A stretch of 62,770 nt of DNA from Kitasatospora sp. MAA19 (GCF_029894125.1 NZ_JARXYZ010000044.1:1-62770); one strand, 5' to 3'. Numbered from the stretch's first letter, positions 46,103-54,630 are shown. A program made the numbers and translations. Notes: generated from the sequence alone by a model not told the origin.

Positions 46103-46279
46103 ATGGCCGAGAACATCGACCAGACCGTCGGCGAGGACGGCGAGGAGACCCCCGAGGTCGAGGCGCACACCGCCAACGTCCTGGACCTGCAGGCGATGAA
46201 GGTCCTTCAGGACGCCTCCGACGGCAACTGCTTCAGCCTGATCAGCTACGTCAACTCCGCCGAGACGTCCGCCTCCTGA
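46103..46279 (+). CDS. lanA: Class III lanthipeptide precursor peptide
   Basis: The 58-residue peptide has an acidic leader with the class III recognition box N-V-L-D-L-Q-A-M (L-x-L-Q type) and a C-terminal core region of about 19-25 residues ending DGNCFSLISYVNSAETSAS. The core has Ser-x2-Ser (SLIS), further Ser and Thr residues, and one Cys. In known class III peptides the Cys follows the Ser pair (S-x2-S-x2-5-C) so that labionin can form; here it precedes it. GGGAG lies 7 bp before the ATG. Two hairpins after the stop separate it from the exporter gene, as expected if the precursor must be made in excess. Confidence 0.85.
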   Translation: MAENIDQTVGEDGEETPEVEAHTANVLDLQAMKVLQDASDGNCFSLISYVNSAETSAS

Positions 46280-46306
46280 CCGGCGGCAGGTCAGCGGTGT
46301 CCGGCA

Positions 46307-46389
46307 CGGGGGCGGTCGCACCGCCGCCCCCGACCGCCGGGCGGCGCAAGGCGTTCCGGGGCGGTCCGGCCGACGCGGGACCGCCCCGG
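46307..46389 (+). terminator. Two attenuator-like hairpins after the precursor gene
   Basis: CGGGGGCGG/CCGCCCCCG (46307-46332, 9-bp stem) and CCGGGGCGGTCC/GGACCGCCCCGG (46356-46389, 12-bp stem, 10-nt loop) lie between precursor and exporter. They likely stabilise or partly terminate the precursor transcript. Confidence 0.6.
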
Positions 46390-46425
46390 CCCGATTCCAC
46401 CACCCCCCCACGCCGGAGGACGGCC

Positions 46426-47646
46426 ATGGAGCCCACCCCGCTCTCCCGTAACCGGGACTTCCGACTGCTCTGGGTCGGCGGCCTGCTGGCCTCGCTCGGC
46501 TCCCAACTCGCCTCGATCGCCCTGCCCCTGCTGGTCCTGCGGGAGACCGGATCGGCCGCCCAGGCGGGCGCCATCGGCACCGTGTCGGTCGGCGCACTGC
46601 TGCTCACCATGCTGCCCGGCGGCGTCCTCGCCGACCGGATCGAGCGACGCCGGCTGATGCGGGTGTGCGACGTCGGCAGCCTGCTCGCCGTCACCGCACT
46701 GGTGATCGCCGTCCTGCGGGGCCACACCCCGCTGCCGCTGGTCCTGCTGGTGGCCGCCGCCGGGGCGCTGATCGCCAGCACCTACGGGCCCGCCGCCGGT
46801 GGCCTGCTGCGGGCGGCGGTGCCGCGCGAACAAGTCCGCGCGGCCTCCTCCCGGATGCAGGCGCGCGGCGCCGCCGCCCGGCTGATCGGGCCGCTCGGCG
46901 GCGGCGCGCTGTTCGCCTGGCACCCGGTGCTGCCCTTCCTCGCGGAGGGCGTCGGGCTGCTGCTCTCCACCATCTGCGTGGCGCTGATGCGCACCCGCTC
47001 GGTGCCCGCCGCCAGGAGCGGGGCGGTGTTCAGCCGCAGCGAGCTGACCGCCGGGCTGACCTTCATCTGGCGCCAGCCCTACCTGCGCACCCTGCTGCTG
47101 ATCTTCGGGCTCGGGATGAACTTCGCGTTCAGCGCGCTGATGTTCGCCACCCTGGCCGTCGCCTCCGACGGCGGCCGCTCCGGCGTCGGCGGCGGCACCG
47201 TGGTCTCCTGCACCGCGGCCGGTGCCCTCGCAGGCGCGCTGCTCGCCCCGAAGCTGGACGCCAGGGCGCGCGACGGCAGCCTGGTGGCGCTCAGCTGCTG
47301 GGCGGCCGCCGCCACCGCGGGCGTGCTGGTGCTCACCCGGGTGCCGGTGTTGATCGGGCTGCTCTGCGCGGTGTGCATGTGCCTGTCCACGGTCGCCAGC
47401 ATCGGCTTCGTCTCGGGCATGCTGCTCGCCGCGCCGCCCGACCGGATCGGCCGGGTGCAGAGCGCCGCCGGCTTCCTCTCCACCCTGGTCCAGCCGTTCG
47501 GCCCGCTGGCGGGCGGCGCGCTGCTCGGCACCCTCGGCGGCACCAGGACCTTCGCCCTGCTGGCGCTCGGCATCGCGCTCTGCGCGGCCGTGGTCACCTG
47601 GGCGCCGCCGGTCCGGCGCGGCCCGGCGCCGGTGCCCGCCGTCTGA
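46426..47646 (+). CDS. MFS exporter of the lanthipeptide locus
   Basis: The 406-residue protein has about 12 membrane helices and matches EntS-like MFS exporters (NRDFRLLWVGGLLASLGSQL, LPGGVLADRIERRRLMRVCD, ASSRMQARGAAARLIGPLGG). ATG 46426 follows GGAGGA; a longer frame upstream overlaps the hairpins and is rejected. Class III clusters usually encode ABC exporters (RamA/RamB type), so an MFS carrier here is unusual. It sits between precursor and synthetase genes, which supports export of the modified peptide or self-protection. Confidence 0.85.
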   Translation: MEPTPLSRNRDFRLLWVGGLLASLGSQLASIALPLLVLRETGSAAQAGAIGTVSVGALLLTMLPGGVLADRIERRRLMRVCDVGSLLAVTALVIAVLRGHTPLPLVLLVAAAGALIASTYGPAAGGLLRAAVPREQVRAASSRMQARGAAARLIGPLGGGALFAWHPVLPFLAEGVGLLLSTICVALMRTRSVPAARSGAVFSRSELTAGLTFIWRQPYLRTLLLIFGLGMNFAFSALMFATLAVASDGGRSGVGGGTVVSCTAAGALAGALLAPKLDARARDGSLVALSCWAAAATAGVLVLTRVPVLIGLLCAVCMCLSTVASIGFVSGMLLAAPPDRIGRVQSAAGFLSTLVQPFGPLAGGALLGTLGGTRTFALLALGIALCAAVVTWAPPVRRGPAPVPAV

Positions 47647-47804
47647 GACCGCCTGGCACATGGTGGGTGGGTGAAGGAGCGGCGTTGGGGTGCGTGCATC
47701 GCAAGGCGGAGGAGGGAGTAGCAGCGGAGCTGCGGCGACTGACGACAACGCGGCGAGGTGCGTGCCCCAACGCCGCGACGCCGCTCACCATGTGCCAGGC
47801 GGTC
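47647..47804. repeat. MITE-like 158-bp element with inverted ends
   Basis: GACCGCCTGGCACATGGTG begins at the first base after the exporter stop codon and returns as its exact reverse complement at 47786-47804. A second matching pair GGCGTTGGGG/CCCCAACGCC lies inside (47681-47690 and 47765-47774). The centre has GCAGC-GGA-GCTGC. No ORF is inside. It may be a non-autonomous mobile element or a very long hairpin in the mRNA between exporter and synthetase. Confidence 0.75.
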
Positions 47805-47839
47805 TGAACCGTCCAGCGACCCGGAAGAGGAGGCGTGCC

Positions 47840-50365
47840 ATGGCCGGCGCCCAGGAGACCCAGCTGTACTGTCTCGCCGACCCGACGTACTACGACACCC
47901 CCGGCCGGCTCCGCGACCGGGGCGACCGGTACCCGCTGGGGCTCGGCGCGCCGCCCGCCGGCTGGCGGCGCGAGCAGCGCGGGCTGTGGGCGGTGCTGCG
48001 GCCGGACGGCGCCCGGCTGCCGGAGCAGGGCTGGAAGATCCACGTCTCGGCCGTTCCGGAGGAGGCCGCGGAGACGCTGGCGGCCGTCGCGCGGATCTGC
48101 ACGGCACGCCGGACGACCTTCAAGTTCCTGCGCGGCGACGCGGCGCTGCGGGTCGCGAACGGCAAGTACACGGGGCGCGGGAGTAGCGGCAAGTTCGTCA
48201 CCGTCTACCCGGGGTCGGAGGCGGAATTCCTCGCGGTGGCCGGGGAGTTGGCCGAGGTGCTGGCGGGCCGCCGAGGGCCGTACGTGCTCACCGACCTGCG
48301 GATCGGGACGGCCCCGGTGTACGTGCGCTACGGCGCCTTCGTCGAGCTGTGGTGCCAGGACGGCGACGGGCGGCCCGTCCCCGCGCTGCGCGACCCGTCC
48401 GGCGCGCTCGTCCCCGATCGGCGCGACCCGGTGTTCCGGCTGCCCGCCTGGGTCGAGCCGCCCGAGGCGCTGCGCCCGCACCTGGCCGCCCGGGAAGCGG
48501 CCGGCGGTGACCTCCCGTACCGGATCGTCGAGGTGCTGCAGTTCTCCAGCGCCGGCGGGATCTACCTCGGCGAGCACCGGAGCACCGGGGAGCGGGTGGT
48601 GCTGCGCGAGGCCCGCCCGTACGCCGGGCTGGACGCCGCCGGGGACGATGCCGTGACCCGCCTGCGGCGTGAGCGCCGGGCGCTGGAACGGCTCGCCGGC
48701 CTGGACTGCGTGCCCCGGCTGCACGAGGTCCGCACCGTCTGGGAGCACACCTTCCTCGTCCAGGAGCATATCGAGGGCGTCCAGCTGTACGCCGAGGCGA
48801 TCCGGCGCTATCCGCTGGTGCACCAGAACTGCACCGCCGAGCAGCGGGCCGAGTACGCCGGGTGGGTGGCCGGGGTCGTCGCCGGGCTGGAGAAGGCGCT
48901 CGGCGCCCTGCACGAGCGCGGCGTCCGGTTCGGGGACCTGCACCCGGCCAATGTCATCGTCCGGCCGGACGGCTCGGTGGTGCTCGTCGACTTCGAGTAC
49001 GCGGACGAGCTCACCGGCCGCCGGGTGCCGCTGGCCGGCGCGGGCGGACTCCAGCCCCCGCCCGGGCTCGACGGTGCCGACGCCGACCGCTACATGCTCT
49101 GGGCCACCTGGCTGATGCTGCTGATGCCGGTGACGGAACTGGCCGAGCGCGACCCCGGCAAGCTGGCCGGACTGGAACGGCGGGCCCGGGACTGGTTCGG
49201 GCTCGGGCCGGAGGAGGGGCCGGTGCGGCCGGGTGCCGTGGCGCTGGTGGAATCGGTCGCCGAGCGGCGGGTGCGGGACCTGCTCGCCGGGCCCGCACTC
49301 GACGCGGTCGGCGGCGAACTCGTCGCCGGGATCCACGCCGGGGCCACACCCGACCGGCCCGACCGGCTCTTTCCCGGCGACCCGGCCGGATTCGCCGACG
49401 GCGGCACCGGCGTCGCGCACGGCGCGGCCGGCGTGCTGTACGCGCTGCACCGGGCCGGGGCGCCCTGCCCGGAGGAGTACACGGACTGGCTGGTCGCGGC
49501 GATGCGGCGGCGCGGCCCCCGGCCGGGCGCGGGCGGCCTGTACGACGGGCCGCTCGGGGTGGCGGCGGTCCTGGCCCGGATCGGGCGCGCCGAGGAGGCG
49601 GTCGAGCTGGTCGCACAGGTCCGCGAGGCCCGGCCCGCGCCCACCGTCGCCCTGTACGGCGGGCGGGCCGGCACCGCGCTCGCCCGGCTGCGACTCGCCG
49701 ACACCCTCGGGAGCCCGCGCGAACTCGCGGACGCCCTCGCCGACGCGCGGGCGCTCGACGCGGTGCTGCGCGGCGAGGCCGTCGCCGGGCTCGCCGAGCC
49801 GGCGGCGGCCGGACTGCTGTACGGGCTCGCGGGGATCGCCCTGGTGCAGCTGAGGCTGTACCAGCGGACCGGCGCGGACTGGCTGCTGGCCTCGGGGCGC
49901 GCGGCGCTGGCCCGGGCCATGGCGCAGTGCGTGCGGGTGCCGGACGGGTCCGTCCAGGTCCTCGACCGGGGGCGGCGGCTGGCCTACCTCGACCGGGGCA
50001 GCAGCGGGATCGCGCTGGTCGCCCGGGAGTACCAGGCGCTCGGCGCGGGCGGGTTCGACGGGTTCCTGGCCGATGTGCGGCGGGTGTGCGCACCCGGGTT
50101 CGTCCGGGAGCCAGGGCTGTTCCGGGGCCGGACCGGGCTGCTGCTGGCGTTGGACCGGCTGGGTGGGGCGGCGAGCCGGGAGAGCGTCCTCGGGCAGGTG
50201 CGGAAGCTGCAGTGGCACCTGGTGGCGCGGCCGGAGGGGCTGCTCGTCCCGGGGATGCGGCTGCGGCGGTTCTCGGCGGACCTGCACACCGGGGCGGCGG
50301 GCGTGCTGCTGGCCCTGCGGGCGCTGGAGGGCGGGGAGTCGCTGGACGTGCTGACGCTGGGGTGA
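47840..50365 (+). CDS. lanKC: Class III lanthipeptide synthetase LanKC
   Basis: The 841-residue enzyme has an N-terminal lyase domain (about 1-205), a central Ser/Thr kinase-like domain (about 225-500; GGIYLGEHRSTGERVVLREA, RFGDLHPANVIV, VLVDFEYA) and a C-terminal LanC-like cyclase domain (about 520-835; GVAHGAAGVLYALHRAG, LFRGRTGLLLALDRL). The Cys and Cys-His zinc ligands of class I, II and IV cyclases are absent, which defines class III. The usual kinase lysine position reads Arg (VVLREARP), a variation worth checking. It phosphorylates and eliminates Ser/Thr of the precursor to Dha/Dhb and forms rings. It is convergent with the SARP gene, 24 bp away. Confidence 0.9.
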   Translation: MAGAQETQLYCLADPTYYDTPGRLRDRGDRYPLGLGAPPAGWRREQRGLWAVLRPDGARLPEQGWKIHVSAVPEEAAETLAAVARICTARRTTFKFLRGDAALRVANGKYTGRGSSGKFVTVYPGSEAEFLAVAGELAEVLAGRRGPYVLTDLRIGTAPVYVRYGAFVELWCQDGDGRPVPALRDPSGALVPDRRDPVFRLPAWVEPPEALRPHLAAREAAGGDLPYRIVEVLQFSSAGGIYLGEHRSTGERVVLREARPYAGLDAAGDDAVTRLRRERRALERLAGLDCVPRLHEVRTVWEHTFLVQEHIEGVQLYAEAIRRYPLVHQNCTAEQRAEYAGWVAGVVAGLEKALGALHERGVRFGDLHPANVIVRPDGSVVLVDFEYADELTGRRVPLAGAGGLQPPPGLDGADADRYMLWATWLMLLMPVTELAERDPGKLAGLERRARDWFGLGPEEGPVRPGAVALVESVAERRVRDLLAGPALDAVGGELVAGIHAGATPDRPDRLFPGDPAGFADGGTGVAHGAAGVLYALHRAGAPCPEEYTDWLVAAMRRRGPRPGAGGLYDGPLGVAAVLARIGRAEEAVELVAQVREARPAPTVALYGGRAGTALARLRLADTLGSPRELADALADARALDAVLRGEAVAGLAEPAAAGLLYGLAGIALVQLRLYQRTGADWLLASGRAALARAMAQCVRVPDGSVQVLDRGRRLAYLDRGSSGIALVAREYQALGAGGFDGFLADVRRVCAPGFVREPGLFRGRTGLLLALDRLGGAASRESVLGQVRKLQWHLVARPEGLLVPGMRLRRFSADLHTGAAGVLLALRALEGGESLDVLTLG

Positions 50366-50389
50366 GGGGCGCGGTGGGCCGGGCCGGCT

Positions 50390-52216
50390 TCAGGTGAGGG
50401 TGTTGGAGAGGGTCGTGGCGTGTTCGCGGGCGTGGAGGTGGGTGAGACGGGGGAGGGCGTAGAGGGCGGCGTGGGCGGTGACCTCGCCGGTGGGGGAGGT
50501 GACGGCGCCGGTGTCGGTGAGGGCCTCCAGGGCGCGCAGGGCGAGGCGTTCGGGGCGGCCGAGGGCGGCGGCGGCCTCGGGGAGGGTGAAGAGCAGGGAG
50601 AGCGGGAGGGCGGCGAGGCGGCCGAGGGCGAGGCGCCCCTGGTCGGTGAGGTCGCGCCAGCCGGAGTCGAGGCGGGCGCGGACGGTGACGTCCCCGGCGA
50701 CGAGTTCGTCCAGGGCGCCGGCCGGGTCGGCGAGGCGGGCCGCGTACTCGGCGAGCGGCAGGTGGCGCAGGACGGCGAGCCGGGTGCCGGCGACCCGGAC
50801 GGCGAGCGGCAGCAGCCCGCAGGCCTCGGCGATCCGGGCGGCCGCCGCGCGGTCGGCGCCGATCCGCCCGGTGCCGACGATCCGGCCGAGCAGGTCGAGG
50901 GCTTCGGCGGGGGCGAAGGGCGGGACGGTGACCCGGTGCACCGAGGCCAGCCCGGCGAGTTGGCTGCGGGAGGTGACGAGGGTGGCGCTCGGGCCGAAGC
51001 CCGGCAGCAGTTCGCGGACCACGGCCTCGCCGGGGGCGTCGTCGAGGATCAGCAGCATCCGGCGTCCGGCCAGTGCGGCCCGCCAGAGGGCGGCGGCCTG
51101 GGCCGGGTCGGCCGGGCCGGGGCCCGACCGGCCGGTGAGGACGGCGAGTTCGGCGAGGACGTCGGCGAGCGGGCGCGGGGTACCGTCCGCGGTGCGCAGC
51201 CGGATCAGCAGCCGGCCGTCCGGGAAACGGTCGGCGAGCAGGTGTCCGGCGTGCACGGCCAGGGCGGTCTTGCCGATGCCGGCCGGGCCGGAGAGTACCG
51301 CGACGCGTTCGCCGCTTTCGCCCAACTCGTCGATCAAGTGGCGTAGTTCGGCGGAGCGACCGGTGAAGTCGGCGGTGCCGGCGGGTAGCAGCGCGCTGTT
51401 CGGGCCGGCGTTCTGTGCCGGTCCGGAGGTGGCGGGCCGGGCGGGACCGCGGGCGAGCAGCTGCCGGTAGCGGGTGGTCAGGGCGGGGCTGGGTTCCAGT
51501 CCCAACTCGCGGGCGAGCAGCTGGCGGTGGGCGTCGTAGACGGCGAGTGCCTCGGCCTGTCGGCCGGACAGGTGCAGGGCGTTCATCCGGGCGGCCTGGA
51601 GGCGTTCGCGCAGCGGGTGGCGTTCGGCCAGTTCGGCGAGTTCCTCGGCGACGGCCGTGGCGTTGCCGAGCTCCAACTCGGTCTCCGCCCAGTCCTCGTG
51701 GACGCCGAGGCAGCGGGCCTCCAGCCGGTCGGCCTCCGCCTCGACGGCGGGCGAGCAGCGCAGGTCGGCGAGCGGCGGGCCCTGCCACAGGTCGAGGGCC
51801 TGGCGCAGCAGCCGGGCGGCGGGGGCGAGCGCGCCGCCGTCGGCGGCGGCCCGGCCGGCCCGGGCGAGGGCGCGGAACTGCAGGACGTCGAGCTCGGGTT
51901 CGGCGACCCGCAGCAGGTAGCCTCCGGCGGTGTGGGCCAGCCGGTCGGGGCCGGCGCCGCGGCCGAGCAGGGTGCGCAGGGTGCAGATGTAGACCTGGAG
52001 GTTCTTACGGGCGGTGCGCGGCGGTTCCTCGGGCCAGACCGCGTCGGTGAGCAGGTCGACCGGGACGGCCGTGTTGGCGCGGCTCAGCAGGACGGCGAGC
52101 ACCAGCCGCTGCTTGAGCGGGCCGAGGGCGAGCGGCCGGCCGTCCACCTCGCCGGTCAGCGGGCCGAGCACGGAGAAGCGCGGCCGGGCGGGGGCGGCGG
52201 GCTGGGCCAGGGGCAT
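50390..52216 (-). CDS. SARP family regulator with NB-ARC ATPase domain (AfsR-like)
   Basis: The 608-residue activator begins with an OmpR-type winged helix (FSVLGPLTGEVDGRPLALGP, KQRLVLAVLLSRANTAVPVD), a bacterial transcriptional activation domain (about 105-250; LDVLQFRALARAGRAAADGG) and an NB-ARC/STAND ATPase (about 285-560; VLSGPAGIGKTALAV, RMLLILDDA). No TPR tail is present, so it is shorter than AfsR. SARPs switch on antibiotic clusters, and its place beside LanKC makes the lanthipeptide genes its natural target. ATG 52216 follows GGAGG. A direct repeat with 22-bp period lies about 115 bp upstream. Confidence 0.88.
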   Translation of the reverse strand: MPLAQPAAPARPRFSVLGPLTGEVDGRPLALGPLKQRLVLAVLLSRANTAVPVDLLTDAVWPEEPPRTARKNLQVYICTLRTLLGRGAGPDRLAHTAGGYLLRVAEPELDVLQFRALARAGRAAADGGALAPAARLLRQALDLWQGPPLADLRCSPAVEAEADRLEARCLGVHEDWAETELELGNATAVAEELAELAERHPLRERLQAARMNALHLSGRQAEALAVYDAHRQLLARELGLEPSPALTTRYRQLLARGPARPATSGPAQNAGPNSALLPAGTADFTGRSAELRHLIDELGESGERVAVLSGPAGIGKTALAVHAGHLLADRFPDGRLLIRLRTADGTPRPLADVLAELAVLTGRSGPGPADPAQAAALWRAALAGRRMLLILDDAPGEAVVRELLPGFGPSATLVTSRSQLAGLASVHRVTVPPFAPAEALDLLGRIVGTGRIGADRAAAARIAEACGLLPLAVRVAGTRLAVLRHLPLAEYAARLADPAGALDELVAGDVTVRARLDSGWRDLTDQGRLALGRLAALPLSLLFTLPEAAAALGRPERLALRALEALTDTGAVTSPTGEVTAHAALYALPRLTHLHAREHATTLSNTLT

Positions 52217-52737
52217 CGGCGTACCTCCGGGGCGTGGGTGGGGGCGTGCGGGGGCGTGACCGGCGGTGGTGCGGCGTGGGCGCAGGCTACTTGACGGCCG
52301 ATCCGATCTGTAGGGCACGGAATCGGACCGGTTCGGTCACCCGACCCGCACACTTCGGTCACCCGGGGGAGGGGACGTCAGGGGGTGGCGGCCGCCGCGG
52401 TGTGCGGTGTCGCGGCAGGTGGGGCGGGGCGGGCGGGGGCGGCGGGGTGCGGCGGTGGGCCGGCGGCGGGGGCGCGGGCCGACTACCGGTCAGGGGTGGT
52501 CCGGGGGCGCGGGCGCGGGGCGCTTCCGGTGTTTCTCTAGCGGCGCTCGTCGACGGGGTGAGCGTCGCCCGAGGGACCGGGGCGTCGGCGGGAGGCCACC
52601 GGAGGTCCCGGTCCGGGCGCCGGAACGCGGGCCGAGCGGCCCCGGGCGCGCGGGCCGAACGGCCCTAGGGCGCCGGTGCGGTGCGTCCCGATCATGGATC
52701 GCCAGCTATTCGCACGACGTTCCTAAGGAGTGCGTCC
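52217..52737. other. Divergent intergenic region before SARP and cytochrome oxidase genes
   Basis: No gene is supported in these 520 bp. Positions 52380-52560 are very G-rich and of low complexity on the plus strand. The SARP-box-like repeat is near 52350, and the ribosome binding site of the oxidase gene (AAGGAG, 52725-52730) is at the right end. Long open frames here are composition artefacts. Confidence 0.5.
52332..52365. promoter_or_regulatory. SARP-type direct repeat
   Basis: TTCGGTCACCCG occurs at 52332-52343 and again at 52354-52365, exactly 22 bp apart (two helix turns). SARPs bind direct heptamer repeats spaced 11 or 22 bp, so this is a candidate autoregulatory site of the SARP gene starting at 52216. 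Confidence 0.65.
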
Positions 52738-54519
52738 TTGAGCGCCACCCCGGCACAGGGCGACCCCACGCCACCGCCAACCGCCGTACCACCGGAGTCG
52801 GTTCGGGCCCGACGGCCCGGTTCGGCCGTGGTCAGACTGCTGACCACCACCGACCACAAGACGATCGGCTCCATGTACCTGGTGTCGGCGTTCGGGTTCT
52901 TCCTGATCGGCGGTGTCCTGACGCTGGTCATGCGCGCCGAACTCGCCCGGCCCGGCACCCAGATCCTCTCCAACGAGCAGTTCAACCAGGCCTTCACCAT
53001 GCACGGCTCGGTGATGCTGCTGCTCTTCGCGATGCCGCTGTTCACCGGCTTCGCCAACTGGATCATGCCGCTGCAGATCGGCGCCCCGGACGTCGCCTTC
53101 CCGCGGCTGAACATGCTGTCCTTCTGGCTGTTCATGTTCGGCTCGCTGATCGCCGCCGCCGGCTTCGCGACCCCGCAGGGCGCCGCCGACTTCGGCTGGT
53201 TCCTCTACGCGCCGCTGTCCGACGCCGTCCACTCGCCCGGCGTCGGCGCCGACATGTGGATCATGGGTGTGACGCTCTCCGGCTTCGGCAGCATCCTCGG
53301 CGCGGTCAACTTCATCACCACGATCATCTGCATGCGCGCCCCCGGGCTGACCATGTTCCGGATGTCCATCTTCTGCTGGAACGTGCTGCTCACCTCGGTG
53401 CTGGTGCTGCTGGTCTTCCCCGTCCTGGCCGCCGCGCTGCTCGCCCTCGAATGCGACCGCAAGTTCGGCTCGCACGTCTTCGACCCGGCCAATGGCGGGG
53501 CGATGCTGTGGCAGCACCTGTTCTGGTTCTTCGGCCACCCCGAGGTGTACATCCTGGCGCTGCCGTTCTTCGGGATCGTGTCGGAGATCATCCCGGTGTT
53601 CAGCCGCAAGCCGATGTTCGGCTACGCGGGGCTGATCGCCGCCACGGTCGCCATCGCGGGCCTGTCGGTGACGGTGTGGGCGCACCACATGTACGTCACC
53701 GGGCAGGTGCTGCTGCCCTTCTTCTCCTTCATGACCTTCCTGATCGCCGTCCCGACCGGGGTCAAGTTCTTCAACTGGGTCGGCACCATGTGGAAGGGCT
53801 CGCTCAGCTTCGAGACACCGATGCTGTGGACCGTCGGCTTCCTGGTCACCTTCCTGTTCGGCGGTCTCACCGGCGTGCTGCTCGCCGCCCCGCCGATCGA
53901 CTTCCACGTCTCCGACTCGTACTTCGTCGTCGCCCACTTCCACTACACGCTGTTCGGCACGGTGGTCTACGCGATGATGGCGGGCTTCCACTTCTGGTGG
54001 CCCAAGATGACCGGCCGGAAGCTCGACGAACGGCTCGGCCGGATCAGCTTCTGGACCCTCACCATCGGCTTCCACGCCACCTTCCTGGTCCAGCACTGGC
54101 TCGGCGCCGAGGGCATGCCGCGCCGCTACGCCGACTACCTCGCCTCGGACGGCTTCACCACCCTCAACACCGTGTCCACCATCGGCTCCTTCCTGCTCGG
54201 GCTGTCGATCCTGCCGTTCCTCTACAACGTCTGGAAGACGGCCAGGTACGGCGAGAAGGTCGAGACCGACGACCCGTGGGGCTTCGGCCGCTCGCTGGAG
54301 TGGGCCACCTCCTGCCCGCCGCCGCGGCACAACTTCGTCCGGCTGCCGCGGATCCGCTCCGAGTCCCCGGCCTTCGACCTGCACCACCCCGACATCGCGG
54401 CGCGGGACGTCCTGGAGAACAGCGGCGCACCGGCCACCCACCTGGGCGACGTGACCCCGGCGGCCTACGACCGGCCGCGCACCCGGGCGGAGCGGGCGCG
54501 GTCCGCCGCGGACGGCTGA
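52738..54519 (+). CDS. ctaD: Cytochrome c oxidase subunit I
   Basis: The 593-residue protein has 12 membrane helices and the heme-copper ligands: F-T-M-H-G in helix II, W-F-F-G-H-P-E-V-Y in helix VI, WAHHMY in helix VII, and FVVAHFHYTLF in helix X. TTG 52738 is chosen because AAGGAG lies 7 bp upstream and it gives an N-terminus (SATPAQ...) normal for the family. The gene is isolated: no subunit II, III or cytochrome bc genes are near, so it is probably a second copy next to the main cta/qcr cluster elsewhere. A terminator hairpin follows. Confidence 0.9.
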   Translation: MSATPAQGDPTPPPTAVPPESVRARRPGSAVVRLLTTTDHKTIGSMYLVSAFGFFLIGGVLTLVMRAELARPGTQILSNEQFNQAFTMHGSVMLLLFAMPLFTGFANWIMPLQIGAPDVAFPRLNMLSFWLFMFGSLIAAAGFATPQGAADFGWFLYAPLSDAVHSPGVGADMWIMGVTLSGFGSILGAVNFITTIICMRAPGLTMFRMSIFCWNVLLTSVLVLLVFPVLAAALLALECDRKFGSHVFDPANGGAMLWQHLFWFFGHPEVYILALPFFGIVSEIIPVFSRKPMFGYAGLIAATVAIAGLSVTVWAHHMYVTGQVLLPFFSFMTFLIAVPTGVKFFNWVGTMWKGSLSFETPMLWTVGFLVTFLFGGLTGVLLAAPPIDFHVSDSYFVVAHFHYTLFGTVVYAMMAGFHFWWPKMTGRKLDERLGRISFWTLTIGFHATFLVQHWLGAEGMPRRYADYLASDGFTTLNTVSTIGSFLLGLSILPFLYNVWKTARYGEKVETDDPWGFGRSLEWATSCPPPRHNFVRLPRIRSESPAFDLHHPDIAARDVLENSGAPATHLGDVTPAAYDRPRTRAERARSAADG

Positions 54520-54555
54520 CGCGGTCGCCACCCCCGAACGCCGCACACCCCGAAC

Positions 54556-54600
54556 GCCGTCCCCGCCCGCCGCCCCCGTCACCGGTCGGGCGGGGACGGC
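54556..54600 (+). terminator. Terminator hairpin after ctaD
   Basis: GCCGTCCCCGCCCG and CGGGCGGGGACGGC form a perfect 14-bp stem with a 17-nt loop, starting 37 bp after the oxidase stop. Confidence 0.8.
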
Positions 54601-54630
54601 TCCACCCCTGCGACCCGGAAGGCCGGCCCC

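Noticed and set aside
47647..47839. A second precursor peptide gene between exporter and synthetase
   Set aside because: No frame with a leader box (L-x-L-Q) and Ser/Cys-rich end; the region is an inverted-repeat element.
52380..52700. G-rich tract as a possible coding leader or G-quadruplex gene switch
   Set aside because: Runs of G are frequent, but no regular four-run array at a promoter element could be defined with confidence.
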